DNA of 10,661 nucleotides from Caryophanales bacterium UBA4869 (GCA_002399505.1 DHDT01000020.1:2890-13550), one strand, 5' to 3'; positions 1-6,858 are shown, counted from the stretch's first letter. The notes: generated from the sequence alone by a model not told the origin. Program-made: numbers and translations.

Positions 1-1297
1 GTTCAAACTCTCCCCATCCTTCGTTGAAGATAGTATAGATGAGAATAGAAGGATAGTTGTTAAGATAAGGAAGATACTGACTTACTTCGTCTTCAAATTC
101 CTTTCGACCATTGATGTCATCTCTCCCCACCTTTGCTTTATTAAGATGTTTTTCATCGGAAATACAGGGAAGAAGCCTTGGGAGTACAACGGATTTGAAT
201 TCATATTCTTCACCGCCGCAGGGGAAATCCTGAATCAGAATCATTCCTTCCCGGTCAGCATAATAATAAAAGAGAGGATTCTCGATCTTGATATGAACAC
301 GGAGCATATTGAATCCAAGTTCTTTGGCTTTCCTGATGTCGAAAAGATAATCGTCGTATGACTTGGGAGTCAGGTTACCCTGATAATAATATCCCTGGTC
401 CAGCAAACCGGATAGGAAGATTTTTCTGTCATTCAGAAACAGTCTCTTGAATCCGTCTTCTTCTCTGATTTCTATCTTTCTCACTCCAAAATAGGAAGTG
501 ACTCGGTCATCGAAGAAAGAAAGACTGACGTCATATAGATAAGGATTGTCAGCTGACCAGGGATTAAACGAAATCAAGGGAATAGATGTTCTCTGATTTG
601 CCTTGATCACATGTTCTTTTCCTTCGATAACCACCTTCACATCGCCATCGATATCAGTAAGAGGAAGAACATCTACTTTTTTCTTATCATAGTCAGGATA
701 AAAGAGAACATTTCTGATGTAATGCTCGGGGACTGATTCAATCCAGACTGGCTTATAGATGCCACTTGAAGAAGAATAGAACCAGCCTGTTGGATTGAGT
801 ACCTGTTTTCCTCTTGTATGATAAGAAGAATCGGTGACATCCTGAACAACGACAGTCAGATTGAAAGAAGAAGGAAGAGTCGAGGGTATGACGACTTCAA
901 AAGGCGTATATCCGCCCAGATGTTCATAAACTAAGGTCCGTTCAAAATAGATTTTAGCCTTCTGATCGACACCGTCAAAGTGAAGAATTAGCTTTCCTCT
1001 GTTGAATCCTTCCGGTATTTTGATAACCCGGTGATAGAAGATATATTCATCCGGTTCCAAAAGATGATTGACACCGCTTAAAGGAGATTCGACAGCATAA
1101 GGAACCATCGCTCTTTGAAGATACCTGTTTGGAAAGGACTCATCTTTCTTGATTTCGATATCATAAGCACCATTAAGGCAGATATTGGAATCTCTTTTAA
1201 GATTAGGACGGGGATAGTCATTCAGAGGAACAGAATCAGAGTCGACTTTAATTTCTTTCTTATTCGGATAGAGATAACCGTTATTGAGCATGTTCAT
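1..1297 (-). CDS. Glycoside hydrolase family 2 (partial, C-terminus off the left edge)
   Basis: This is a GH2 exo-glycosidase, a family that includes beta-galactosidases, beta-glucuronidases and beta-mannosidases. The frame is open from an ATG at 1297 to the window edge, giving 432 codons. The domain order fits GH2. A jelly-roll sugar-binding domain spans about residues 40-190 (HFDGVD at 107-112, GGYTPF at 128-133, SGIYKPVWIE at 178-187). An Ig-like domain follows at about 195-280 and ends in FGVRKIEI. A TIM barrel starts near 285, with FNMLRVH at 329-335 and QDF at 356-358. Near the cut end is FNEGWGE (424-430), in which E426 is the expected acid/base; the nucleophile Glu is outside the window. 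There is no signal peptide, so it is probably cytoplasmic. The start overlaps the transporter stop by 17 nt (or 11 nt if the second ATG, at 1291, is used), and AAAGGA lies 4 or 10 nt upstream of these. The exact substrate cannot be read from this part. Confidence 0.9.
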   Translation of the reverse strand, partial: MNMLNNGYLYPNKKEIKVDSDSVPLNDYPRPNLKRDSNICLNGAYDIEIKKDESFPNRYLQRAMVPYAVESPLSGVNHLLEPDEYIFYHRVIKIPEGFNRGKLILHFDGVDQKAKIYFERTLVYEHLGGYTPFEVVIPSTLPSSFNLTVVVQDVTDSSYHTRGKQVLNPTGWFYSSSSGIYKPVWIESVPEHYIRNVLFYPDYDKKKVDVLPLTDIDGDVKVVIEGKEHVIKANQRTSIPLISFNPWSADNPYLYDVSLSFFDDRVTSYFGVRKIEIREEDGFKRLFLNDRKIFLSGLLDQGYYYQGNLTPKSYDDYLFDIRKAKELGFNMLRVHIKIENPLFYYYADREGMILIQDFPCGGEEYEFKSVVLPRLLPCISDEKHLNKAKVGRDDINGRKEFEDEVSQYLPYLNNYPSILIYTIFNEGWGEFE

Positions 1298-2681
1298 CAG
1301 TTCCTTTCTTCAGTTCTTTGAAATAGAAATAGAGCGGAATCAGAGTCAGAAACACCAAGGCAAAAGCCATCAGATAGCCAAAGGAAGAAGGAAGGTTAGA
1401 CACAACACCGTAATCCCCCATATGAGGTTTTCCGTATACGCCGTTAAAGGCATCGCCGATAAAGGGCCCGATACACATAGGAAGAGCAACGACAAAGAGC
1501 ATTCTCACCCCCATGAATGAGCCTTCTCTTCCTTTAGGTATATATTCTCGGACTAAGGCATTGATGACAGTTGGAACTCCGACAAAGCCTAAGATCATCA
1601 AAAGACAGGCGATGGCGCCATAGACCATTCTCATAGTATCAGAAGCGATAGTGGGAATAAAGAACATGAGCAGAAGACCTAAGGCAAATACCATCAGCGA
1701 AGGAATGATCATCTTATTCCTTCCGACTTTGTCGGAGAGGAATCCAAAGACGACAGAAAGAGCCGATCCGCCAATCAGGGCAATAGCCATGACGATAGCG
1801 AAAGGAGTCAAAAACGAGCTTCCCGAATTGGCAATAGAACAGGAATACTCGATATAAGTCATCAAGTAGGGGAAGTAGACCTGGCAGGCAGTCGAGAAGA
1901 TGAAATAGACTAAAAGAATAAGATACAGTTTCTTATTGGTCTTGACAGTCTTAGGCTTAAAACCGTCAACTAATAATTTGACATAGGTTTCGCTGTTTGT
2001 CTTCTCCTTCTCCTTAGGAAGAAGGAAGAAACTCAATATGCCGACTAAGAAGACCAAGCCTCCGATGATATAAAAGAAGATATCCCAGCGATATCCGTTA
2101 TCCTTAGTAGTCAGTCCGTTAAGACCGACAAAGATGAAAAGCATCGAAACCAAAGGAAGAATACCTAAGACGCCTTCCACCTTCGAACGGTTGGAATCGT
2201 CAGTGTGACTCGTGACATAGGAATTGAAAGAGGCATCATTGGCAGTCGAACCAAAATAGGTCATCAGACAGTCAATGACAACCACCATCACTGCAGCTGT
2301 GAATGCACTCATGCTGATTTTGATGATGTCATTATCGGAATTGACATTGAGAAGACCAAATGAGGCCGTGGCAATACCCCAAACCGAATAGCCGACCGAT
2401 ATGAAAAGCTTCTTATGACCGATTCGATCGGTCAGGGCTCCCATGAAGATAGTCGTTAGCATCGCGACGATGGCAGAACAGGCAGTCGTTATTGCAATCA
2501 TCAGCGAATAGTTGAATCCTATGCCGGTCTTGTCAGTGAAATTGAGATAGGTGATATAAGTATTCAGATACATATTCTCCACCGACCAGGCAAACTGACC
2601 TGCCAATCCGATGATGATGAAAACCATCCACATCCTAAGCGGAATTCCGCTCTTCTTCTCTGTAGTCTTTTCTATATCCAT
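1281..2681 (-). CDS. MFS transporter, probably for a sugar or glycoside
   Basis: This is a major facilitator superfamily secondary transporter of 466 residues with about 12 hydrophobic segments, the standard size. The conserved loop 2-3 motif is present as GALTDRIGHKK (81-91), and its half-repeat counterpart is GFLSDKVGRNK (313-323). The first segment carries GLAGQFAWSVENMYLNTY (25-42), which resembles the N-terminus of sugar-cation symporters of the GPH/SLC45-like type. That sub-family assignment is a judgement by eye. The start is supported by AAAGGA 9 nt upstream. The stop lies inside the start region of the downstream GH2 gene, so translational coupling is likely and the cargo is probably the oligosaccharide or glycoside that the GH2 enzyme cleaves. 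The gene reads away from a strong terminator that ends the antiporter transcript, so it needs its own promoter in 2682-2753. Confidence 0.88.
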   Translation of the reverse strand: MDIEKTTEKKSGIPLRMWMVFIIIGLAGQFAWSVENMYLNTYITYLNFTDKTGIGFNYSLMIAITTACSAIVAMLTTIFMGALTDRIGHKKLFISVGYSVWGIATASFGLLNVNSDNDIIKISMSAFTAAVMVVVIDCLMTYFGSTANDASFNSYVTSHTDDSNRSKVEGVLGILPLVSMLFIFVGLNGLTTKDNGYRWDIFFYIIGGLVFLVGILSFFLLPKEKEKTNSETYVKLLVDGFKPKTVKTNKKLYLILLVYFIFSTACQVYFPYLMTYIEYSCSIANSGSSFLTPFAIVMAIALIGGSALSVVFGFLSDKVGRNKMIIPSLMVFALGLLLMFFIPTIASDTMRMVYGAIACLLMILGFVGVPTVINALVREYIPKGREGSFMGVRMLFVVALPMCIGPFIGDAFNGVYGKPHMGDYGVVSNLPSSFGYLMAFALVFLTLIPLYFYFKELKKGTDEHAQ

Positions 2682-2700
2682 AAAACCGCTTCCTTTATAA
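2682..2700 (-). promoter_or_regulatory. RBS and cre-like half-conserved site before the MFS gene
   Basis: On the minus strand this reads AAAGGA, followed by GGAAGCGGTTTTATGG across the start codon. The AAAGGA is the ribosome binding site. The core AAGCGGTTT is identical to the core of a better cre-like site at 4246-4260, but here two conserved positions of the cre consensus are lost. A convincing -35/-10 pair could not be assigned in the A/T-rich gap (a TAAAAT lies at about 2707-2712 on the minus strand without a good -35). Regulation by a CcpA or LacI-type protein is only a possibility. Confidence 0.3.
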
Positions 2701-2751
2701 TGTCTATTTTATGACAAACTAAAAGAACAAGCGATATATAAACGAAAATTA

Positions 2752-2781
2752 GCAAAAGAAATGCCCTCATTTCGAGGGCAT
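2752..2781 (-). terminator. Intrinsic terminator of the antiporter gene
   Basis: A perfect 8-bp stem (2761-2768 paired with 2774-2781, four or more G-C pairs) with a 5-nt loop lies 8 nt after the antiporter stop. On the minus strand it is followed by TTCTTTTGCT, a U-rich tail. This is the layout of a Rho-independent terminator for minus-strand transcription. It separates the antiporter from the downstream MFS-GH2 unit. Confidence 0.85.
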
Positions 2782-2789
2782 TTCATCAT

Positions 2790-4181
2790 TTACGCTGTCT
2801 TAACAGGAGTACTTATATCAGTTTTGAGGGAAATCTTCTCTTCGGGCGGTTCGCCTTTATAGAGAACCTTAAGAAGAATAGGTGTCAGGAAACTGGAAAT
2901 AAGAATGAGTATCAAGGTGAAGGGCATGATCTGAGAAGAAACTAATCCGGCTTCCACGCCCTTTTGGGCACAGACTATCAAGACTTCAGCTCGGGCCATC
3001 ATGCCAATGCCGATACGAAGACTGTCCTTAAACTTGAATTTAGACATCATAGCACCAGCTCCTGCACCGAGAACCTTCCCCGCCAGTCCCACTACTACCC
3101 AGACTAAGCCAAAGCCTAAGAAAGCCAAAAAGGAACTGTCAAACTTAGTCTGATACATCTCCATGGCAATGCTGGCGAAAAAGACTGGCGCAAAGATATA
3201 GTTGTTGGTAGTTTCAGCCCGGTGATCGATATAATCGGCCGGAGTTGTTCCGGCAAAGATAAGACCCATCAAGTAGGCGCCGGTGATATCGGCAATATTG
3301 AAGAACTCGGCCAGATATGACCATAAGAAACAGAAACCCAAGGAGAGAATAGTAATACGGATATGATGAGGATATTTGTTTCCGAGGAAGTTGAAGAACT
3401 TCTTTAGAACAATTCCTAAGACAAAAGTCAAAGCGAAGAAGATAAGCATGAAAAGGACAATCAGGAAGATATTCAAGGCGGCATTAGTTGAACCGGTGGC
3501 ATTCATAATCATGGAGACAAAGTCTTCGCCGCCCCCAGTCTGATTGCCGTTAGCCAAAGAAATAACAAGTGAAAGCAAGATGATGCCGATGATATCATCG
3601 AGGATAGCAGCACTGACTAAGGCAGTACCGACTCGAGAATCCAATCTGCCCAGTTCTTTTAAAGTGGCAACTGTAATAGAAACGGAAGTTGCGGACAAAA
3701 TAACGCCATAATAGATATCAGAATAAATAGGATTGATTCCCTTTTCAGTCATTGCCTTATAGAAATCAGTATCCAGTTCGCCAAAGGTTCTGAATAAGAA
3801 AGCGACCAAGAAACCTAAGGCCAAAGGAATCAGAACACCTAAAGAGGTGATGACAACAGAGGCTACACCTTCCGCCTTCACCTTCTTGATATCAGTCTCG
3901 ACACCCGCTGTGAAAAGAATCAGCACGACGCCGATCTTGGCAAAATAGCTGAGTCCGATCATCGTGTTGGAAGTCAGGACTGTTTGGTTCGGTATGAATC
4001 CAATAGCTCCGACAACTAGGCCGGAGATCAAAAATCCGACAACCTGAGGAAGATGGGCTTTGTTGAGTAAGAGAGAGAAGACTTTGGCAAAGATAAGAAT
4101 AAGACCTAACGGCAGCAGAAGCTTGAATGGCTCCAGGTTTTCTGAAGTCGAAGGAAAGCTAGTCAAAAAATCAAGTAACAT
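2790..4181 (-). CDS. Na+(K+)/H+ antiporter, CPA2 family
   Basis: This is a membrane cation:proton antiporter of the CPA2 (NapA/GerN/Kef-like) family, which exchanges cytoplasmic Na+ or K+ for H+ in pH and salt balance. From the ATG at 4181 it has 463 residues and about 12-13 membrane segments. The unwound TM4 region reads ATSVSITVATLKELG. TM5 carries AILDDIIGI with the Asp-Asp pair (D195, D196), typical of electrogenic members. LFTAGVETD and GMMARAEVLIV are also family-like. There is no C-terminal RCK/TrkA-N domain, which argues against a full Kef-type K+ channel-antiporter; the tail is only about 20 polar residues. An upstream in-frame TTG at 4205 would add 8 residues. That start is unlikely, because the ribosome site (AGGAGG, 4193-4198) lies inside the added codons and the -10 box lies just before them. 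The gene appears monocistronic. Confidence 0.9.
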   Translation of the reverse strand: MLLDFLTSFPSTSENLEPFKLLLPLGLILIFAKVFSLLLNKAHLPQVVGFLISGLVVGAIGFIPNQTVLTSNTMIGLSYFAKIGVVLILFTAGVETDIKKVKAEGVASVVITSLGVLIPLALGFLVAFLFRTFGELDTDFYKAMTEKGINPIYSDIYYGVILSATSVSITVATLKELGRLDSRVGTALVSAAILDDIIGIILLSLVISLANGNQTGGGEDFVSMIMNATGSTNAALNIFLIVLFMLIFFALTFVLGIVLKKFFNFLGNKYPHHIRITILSLGFCFLWSYLAEFFNIADITGAYLMGLIFAGTTPADYIDHRAETTNNYIFAPVFFASIAMEMYQTKFDSSFLAFLGFGLVWVVVGLAGKVLGAGAGAMMSKFKFKDSLRIGIGMMARAEVLIVCAQKGVEAGLVSSQIMPFTLILILISSFLTPILLKVLYKGEPPEEKISLKTDISTPVKTA

Positions 4182-4192
4182 ATAAGAGACGT

Positions 4193-4213
4193 CCTCCTGT
4201 AACAATCATTATA
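4193..4213 (-). promoter_or_regulatory. Antiporter -10 box and Shine-Dalgarno that decide its start
   Basis: On the minus strand a perfect TATAAT occupies 4213-4208, placing transcription start near 4201. A perfect AGGAGG follows at 4198-4193, 11 nt before the ATG at 4181. No good -35 hexamer sits 16-18 bp upstream of the -10, so the promoter may be weak or activator-dependent. A TTG start at 4205 would lie upstream of the predicted transcription start, so it is rejected. Confidence 0.6.
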
Positions 4214-4221
4214 ATAGGATT

Positions 4222-4236
4222 GTATAAAACTTATAC
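4222..4236. promoter_or_regulatory. Inverted repeat in divergent promoter region (possible operator)
   Basis: GTATAA-AAC-TTATAC is a perfect 6+6 bp palindrome with a 3-nt spacer. It lies just upstream of the antiporter -10 box, in the 106-bp gap between the divergent antiporter and esterase genes. It could be an operator for a dimeric repressor acting on either side. It could equally be chance A/T-rich symmetry, since only one copy is present. Confidence 0.3.
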
Positions 4237-4245
4237 TCAGTCTTA

Positions 4246-4260
4246 ATGAAAGCGGTTTGA
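4246..4260 (+). promoter_or_regulatory. cre-like site (catabolite control) upstream of the esterase gene
   Basis: ATGAAAGCGGTTTGA matches the Gram-positive cre consensus WTGNAANCGNWNNCW at every fixed position except one (G for C near the end). It lies 27 bp before the esterase ATG and about 45 bp upstream of the predicted antiporter transcription start. A possible plus-strand -35 (TTGTAT, 4220-4225) lies 17 bp before TTAATG, a poor -10, so this site would overlap the esterase promoter. Binding by CcpA or another LacI-family regulator is inference. Confidence 0.4.
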
Positions 4261-4287
4261 ACGTCAAAACAGACCATCAGGTAACTT

Positions 4288-4962
4288 ATGAAAAGAATCA
4301 ATATCAAGATAGAATCCTACTCCTTAAGCATCATCATTCCGGAAAATGCCGACCAAAAAACTATCTTTTATCTAAACGGGTATGACGGAACAGAAAATCT
4401 CATTCCTTTTCTTTCTGCTTTCGGATATCCGTCGGTCTTAATCGGAAACAACGATTATGAAAAAGACTTCTCTCCTTATCCTCACGCTCCAGTCTTCAAG
4501 GGCGGACATGAGTTTGAAGGCAAGGCAGCTTACTACTTGAAGACACTGACTGAAAAGATAATCCCCAAGGCTGAAAGCTATCTTTCCAATAAGCCGGAGA
4601 AAAGAGGAATAATCGGTTATTCATTAGCCGGTCTTTTCTCAATCTATTCTTTATACAACACCGATCAGTTCAGTCTCTTCGGGTCAGTTTCCGGTTCTCT
4701 TTGGTATCCGGATTTCATCTCCTATCTAAAGCAAAATAAAGCAAAGACCAAACCCGATCTCATCTACCTGTCTTTAGGAGACAGAGAAAGCCAGACTAAA
4801 AACCCTTTTCTTTCCAAAGCCGCTATTAAAACAGAAACGGCAAAAGCAGTCCTTGAAGAAGAAGGACCGGTTTTCTTTGAGTATAACGAGGGAGGTCATT
4901 TCATCGACTTTGATAAGAGGATAATGAAATGCCTTATTTATCTAGCAGACAGCTTAATATAG
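4288..4962 (+). CDS. Alpha/beta-hydrolase esterase, Fes/BesA/esterase-D-like
   Basis: This is a 224-residue serine hydrolase with an alpha/beta-hydrolase fold, probably a cytoplasmic carboxylesterase. The nucleophile elbow is GYSLAG (110-115), with S112 as nucleophile. The likely acid is D165 or E167 in LSLGDRES (161-168). The catalytic His is H204 in EGGHFIDFD (201-209), near the C-terminus as expected. The layout matches the predicted hydrolases of the alpha/beta superfamily that include the BesA/IroE-type esterases, but nothing nearby suggests siderophore use, so the substrate is unknown. Deacylation of esterified sugars is possible given the glycan-use neighbours. There is no signal peptide. 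The start is supported by AGG 6 nt before the ATG. It is the only plus-strand gene, and it converges on the ribonuclease-like lipoprotein with 9 nt between the stops and no visible terminator hairpin. Confidence 0.75.
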   Translation: MKRINIKIESYSLSIIIPENADQKTIFYLNGYDGTENLIPFLSAFGYPSVLIGNNDYEKDFSPYPHAPVFKGGHEFEGKAAYYLKTLTEKIIPKAESYLSNKPEKRGIIGYSLAGLFSIYSLYNTDQFSLFGSVSGSLWYPDFISYLKQNKAKTKPDLIYLSLGDRESQTKNPFLSKAAIKTETAKAVLEEEGPVFFEYNEGGHFIDFDKRIMKCLIYLADSLI

Positions 4963-4971
4963 AAGAAGAAA

Positions 4972-6042
4972 CTAGAGGGCTTTAAGGCTAGTTTCCGGAT
5001 AATCAGTGACATACTTACTTGTTGTTCCGTTATAACTGCCGCCGCCTTCCATATTGCCGAATCTCTTGCCCCAGCCATTTTCATAATTGAGGTATTCTTC
5101 AAAATCGTTATAGTGATTATAGGTATAGAAAACATGACGTTCATCGCTTGATGATATCCGGTTTCCGTTCCGATAAAGTCTTGTATAAACAAGTCTTGAA
5201 ACACCGCGGTTTATCTTTTTGCCGTTATTATAGACTCCGCTTCCATAAACATAGCTTTCCGTACATCCGGTTGTGCCGATATCAAGTTCGTAGTATTTCT
5301 TAGTCCCGTTGTTTTTTCCAGAATAAGCATCAGGAAGCTCAGGCTCATAGACATAATCTGTAGTATCATCACTGAAATAAGAATGATTGACACGAAGATA
5401 CTTACCCCAGGGCTCTGAAGAAATACCAGTAGTGTTGTCTTTGTCTTCATCATAATTTGCCGGTATATCTCCAAAGGCATAGACATAACTGGCCACTTCT
5501 TCTAAAGTGACATATGCTCCGCCTTTATAGATCGTATAGGCAGCAGTGCCATTTGCATCAATTACCGTATAGCTTTTTCCGCCGTCTCCATATCGGGAAG
5601 TGGTATTGCGGACAAAGAGGTTATTTTCCATAGGTCTCGAGGAAGAGATAGTGGCTTTATATTTCTGGTCGGAGATAGAACCCGACATGAAATTATGATT
5701 TGTACGGTAAATGGCATCCTGGAGAGAGGATGCTCTATTGTAGTTTTTATAAAACGCCGCAGATGTCATGTTTTCATAAGGGTCTTTATCTAAGGAAGGA
5801 ACAGATGAAGACGAAGAAGACGAAGAAGAAGAAGAAGAAGAAACGGAGGAGGAAATTGCATCGCTTGTTTTACTGGAATCAAGAGAAGAATCAGAAGAAT
5901 CAGAAGAATCAGTAACGGAAGAAGGGAGAGAAGAACTATTTTCTGTACTGTCACTTAAGGAACTGCTCACATTAAAGCCACAGCTTGAAAGAGAAAGAAA
6001 TACGACAGACGCTAAAATAGCAAGAAATTTAATGCTTTTCAT
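4972..6042 (-). CDS. Surface lipoprotein with Ser-rich linker and divergent barnase-type ribonuclease domain
   Basis: This is a 356-residue exported lipoprotein. Residues 1-20 are a lipoprotein signal peptide ending in LSLSSC, with C21 as the lipidated Cys. Residues 25-83 are a Ser/Asp-rich linker, including 13 consecutive Ser at 68-80. Residues 85-175 are an unrecognised region. Residues 176-320 resemble the microbial ribonuclease family of barnase by eye: TLEEVASYVYAFGDIPANY corresponds to the first helix and LPDNY loop of barnase. ELP then KKYYELDIG matches KLP then WREADIN, and RGVSRLVYTR followed by YNHYNDF matches RNSDRILY followed by TDHYQTF. The catalytic counterparts would be E252 (Glu73), R279 (Arg83), R283 (Arg87) and H310 (His102). 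Compared with barnase, the loops are longer before and after the Arg strand. It is the last gene of the GH13-ATPase-lipoprotein run, and no barstar-like gene is visible. Activity as a surface RNase for nucleotide scavenging or competition is inference. Confidence 0.75.
   Translation of the reverse strand: MKSIKFLAILASVVFLSLSSCGFNVSSSLSDSTENSSSLPSSVTDSSDSSDSSLDSSKTSDAISSSVSSSSSSSSSSSSSVPSLDKDPYENMTSAAFYKNYNRASSLQDAIYRTNHNFMSGSISDQKYKATISSSRPMENNLFVRNTTSRYGDGGKSYTVIDANGTAAYTIYKGGAYVTLEEVASYVYAFGDIPANYDEDKDNTTGISSEPWGKYLRVNHSYFSDDTTDYVYEPELPDAYSGKNNGTKKYYELDIGTTGCTESYVYGSGVYNNGKKINRGVSRLVYTRLYRNGNRISSSDERHVFYTYNHYNDFEEYLNYENGWGKRFGNMEGGGSYNGTTSKYVTDYPETSLKAL
5803..5841 (-). repeat. Serine-codon microsatellite (13 Ser) in the lipoprotein linker
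   Basis: This stretch encodes 13 Ser in a row, with TCT repeated six times at one end and mixed TCG, TCT and TCA codons after that. Because the unit is a trinucleotide in frame, slippage would change linker length without shifting the frame. Confidence 0.85.
5888..5912 (-). repeat. Short 9-bp tandem repeat, nearly three copies
   Basis: The plus-strand unit GAATCAGAA occurs 2.8 times without mismatch. In the gene it encodes the repeated Ser-Asp-Ser pattern of the lipoprotein linker (around residues 44-52). It is in frame, so copy-number change would only lengthen or shorten the linker. Confidence 0.75.
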
Positions 6043-6059
6043 GTTTAAACATTTTATCA
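6043..6059 (-). promoter_or_regulatory. Extended -10 promoter abutting the start of the ribonuclease-like lipoprotein
   Basis: On the minus strand TGATAAAAT (an extended -10, TGnTATAAT with one mismatch, 6059-6051) ends 8 nt before the ATG. The 8 nt between are the palindrome GTTTAAAC. The predicted transcription start is therefore at about 6044, almost at the start codon. No AGGAGG-like sequence lies in the 45-nt gap at a usable distance. The gene may have its own promoter and a leaderless message in addition to readthrough from the operon. Confidence 0.45.
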
Positions 6060-6087
6060 GTTTATCTGAAGAAATTAAACAAATATC

Positions 6088-6858
6088 CTATTTCCGTGTT
6101 ATTTTTTCGTTGTAAATAACATTGATCTCAGCAACGCTTTTCTTTTTAGAAGTCACATTATAGCTAGTCTCATCGACTTTTGTCACCATGCCGATATTAT
6201 TCATATAAGCGACTTCATCGACATAGCCTTCCTCATCGTCAGACTTGAAACCGAAATTATCGAGAGTATAGACAAAGACATCGTCTTCTACTTTCATATA
6301 ATCATAGTATTTGATCTTGGATTTAAAGAAATCAGCATAATAAAGACCGCCCGTATATAAGTTTTCGGTGACAGTCGTATAGAAAACCTTTTTGCTCTCC
6401 TCGATGATCTGGTCTTTAGTATAGAGAACCCGGGAAGAATAGGTTTTGATATCACCTTTTTTATCAGCGTTTTCATAGCCTTCCTGATAAAGTTCATAGG
6501 AAAAAGCCAAGTCGGCCTTTGAATATACGGTATAGGCAGTGGCCTTAGTGACATAGAGATGACTATTGGCATCTTGCGTAATCAAGTCACCGGTCATCTT
6601 CATCTCCGTATAGTTATAGTAGTCGCCCATATCGTTGCGGTCGACATTGATAGTAGTCAGATAAGTCCCATACACTTTTTCGTCTTTTGTCCCGATTATC
6701 GAATTGGTCCAGGTCGCAGAAATAGTCTTGACAGAAGAAAGAGCCTGCTTTAAAGAGCAGGCTGAAAGATAATCAGTTATTTCCGAAGGAGCGTTGATAG
6801 TGTTAGCGCAGGAAGAAAGAAGAAACAACGAAAAGAATAATGCTTTGCTGTTTTTCAT
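6088..6858 (-). CDS. Lipoprotein of unknown function
   Basis: This is a 256-residue protein that I do not recognise. Residues 1-16 are a short lipoprotein signal peptide with lipobox LLSSC, and C17 is the lipidated Cys, so it should be anchored on the outer face of the membrane. The mature part begins with a short helix-like stretch (about 35-48) and is then dominated by alternating Tyr/Val/Thr-rich segments that suggest beta-strands, as in half-barrel lipoproteins of the LolA/LppX kind. That fold guess is weak. The C-terminal pattern NNIGMVTKV followed by INVIY resembles the end of the upstream lipoprotein gene product. The ATG overlaps the TGA of that gene (ATGA) and has no clear Shine-Dalgarno, so it is probably translated by coupling. 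A role beside the sugar ABC system is suggested only by position. Confidence 0.7.
   Translation of the reverse strand: MKNSKALFFSLFLLSSCANTINAPSEITDYLSACSLKQALSSVKTISATWTNSIIGTKDEKVYGTYLTTINVDRNDMGDYYNYTEMKMTGDLITQDANSHLYVTKATAYTVYSKADLAFSYELYQEGYENADKKGDIKTYSSRVLYTKDQIIEESKKVFYTTVTENLYTGGLYYADFFKSKIKYYDYMKVEDDVFVYTLDNFGFKSDDEEGYVDEVAYMNNIGMVTKVDETSYNVTSKKKSVAEINVIYNEKITRK

Noticed and set aside
146..361. A 71-codon plus-strand frame near the left edge
   Set aside because: It is antisense to the GH2 gene, whose motifs (FNEGWG, QDF, FNMLRVH) fix the minus strand as coding.
4963..4992. Possible bidirectional terminator between the esterase and the lipoprotein (CTAG...CTAG and GGCTTTAAGGC)
   Set aside because: The arms do not pair into a stable stem (GGC against GGC is not complementary), and there is no proper U-tract.
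4938..5486. Minus-strand frames of 88 and 91 codons in other phases of the ribonuclease-like gene
   Set aside because: They lie wholly or mostly inside the better-supported lipoprotein frame, which has a lipobox and family motifs.
5700..5915. A 71-codon plus-strand frame with a Lys-rich tail
   Set aside because: It is the antisense of the Ser-rich lipoprotein linker; the Lys run comes from the AGA/AAG reading of the serine microsatellite, and there is no ribosome site.
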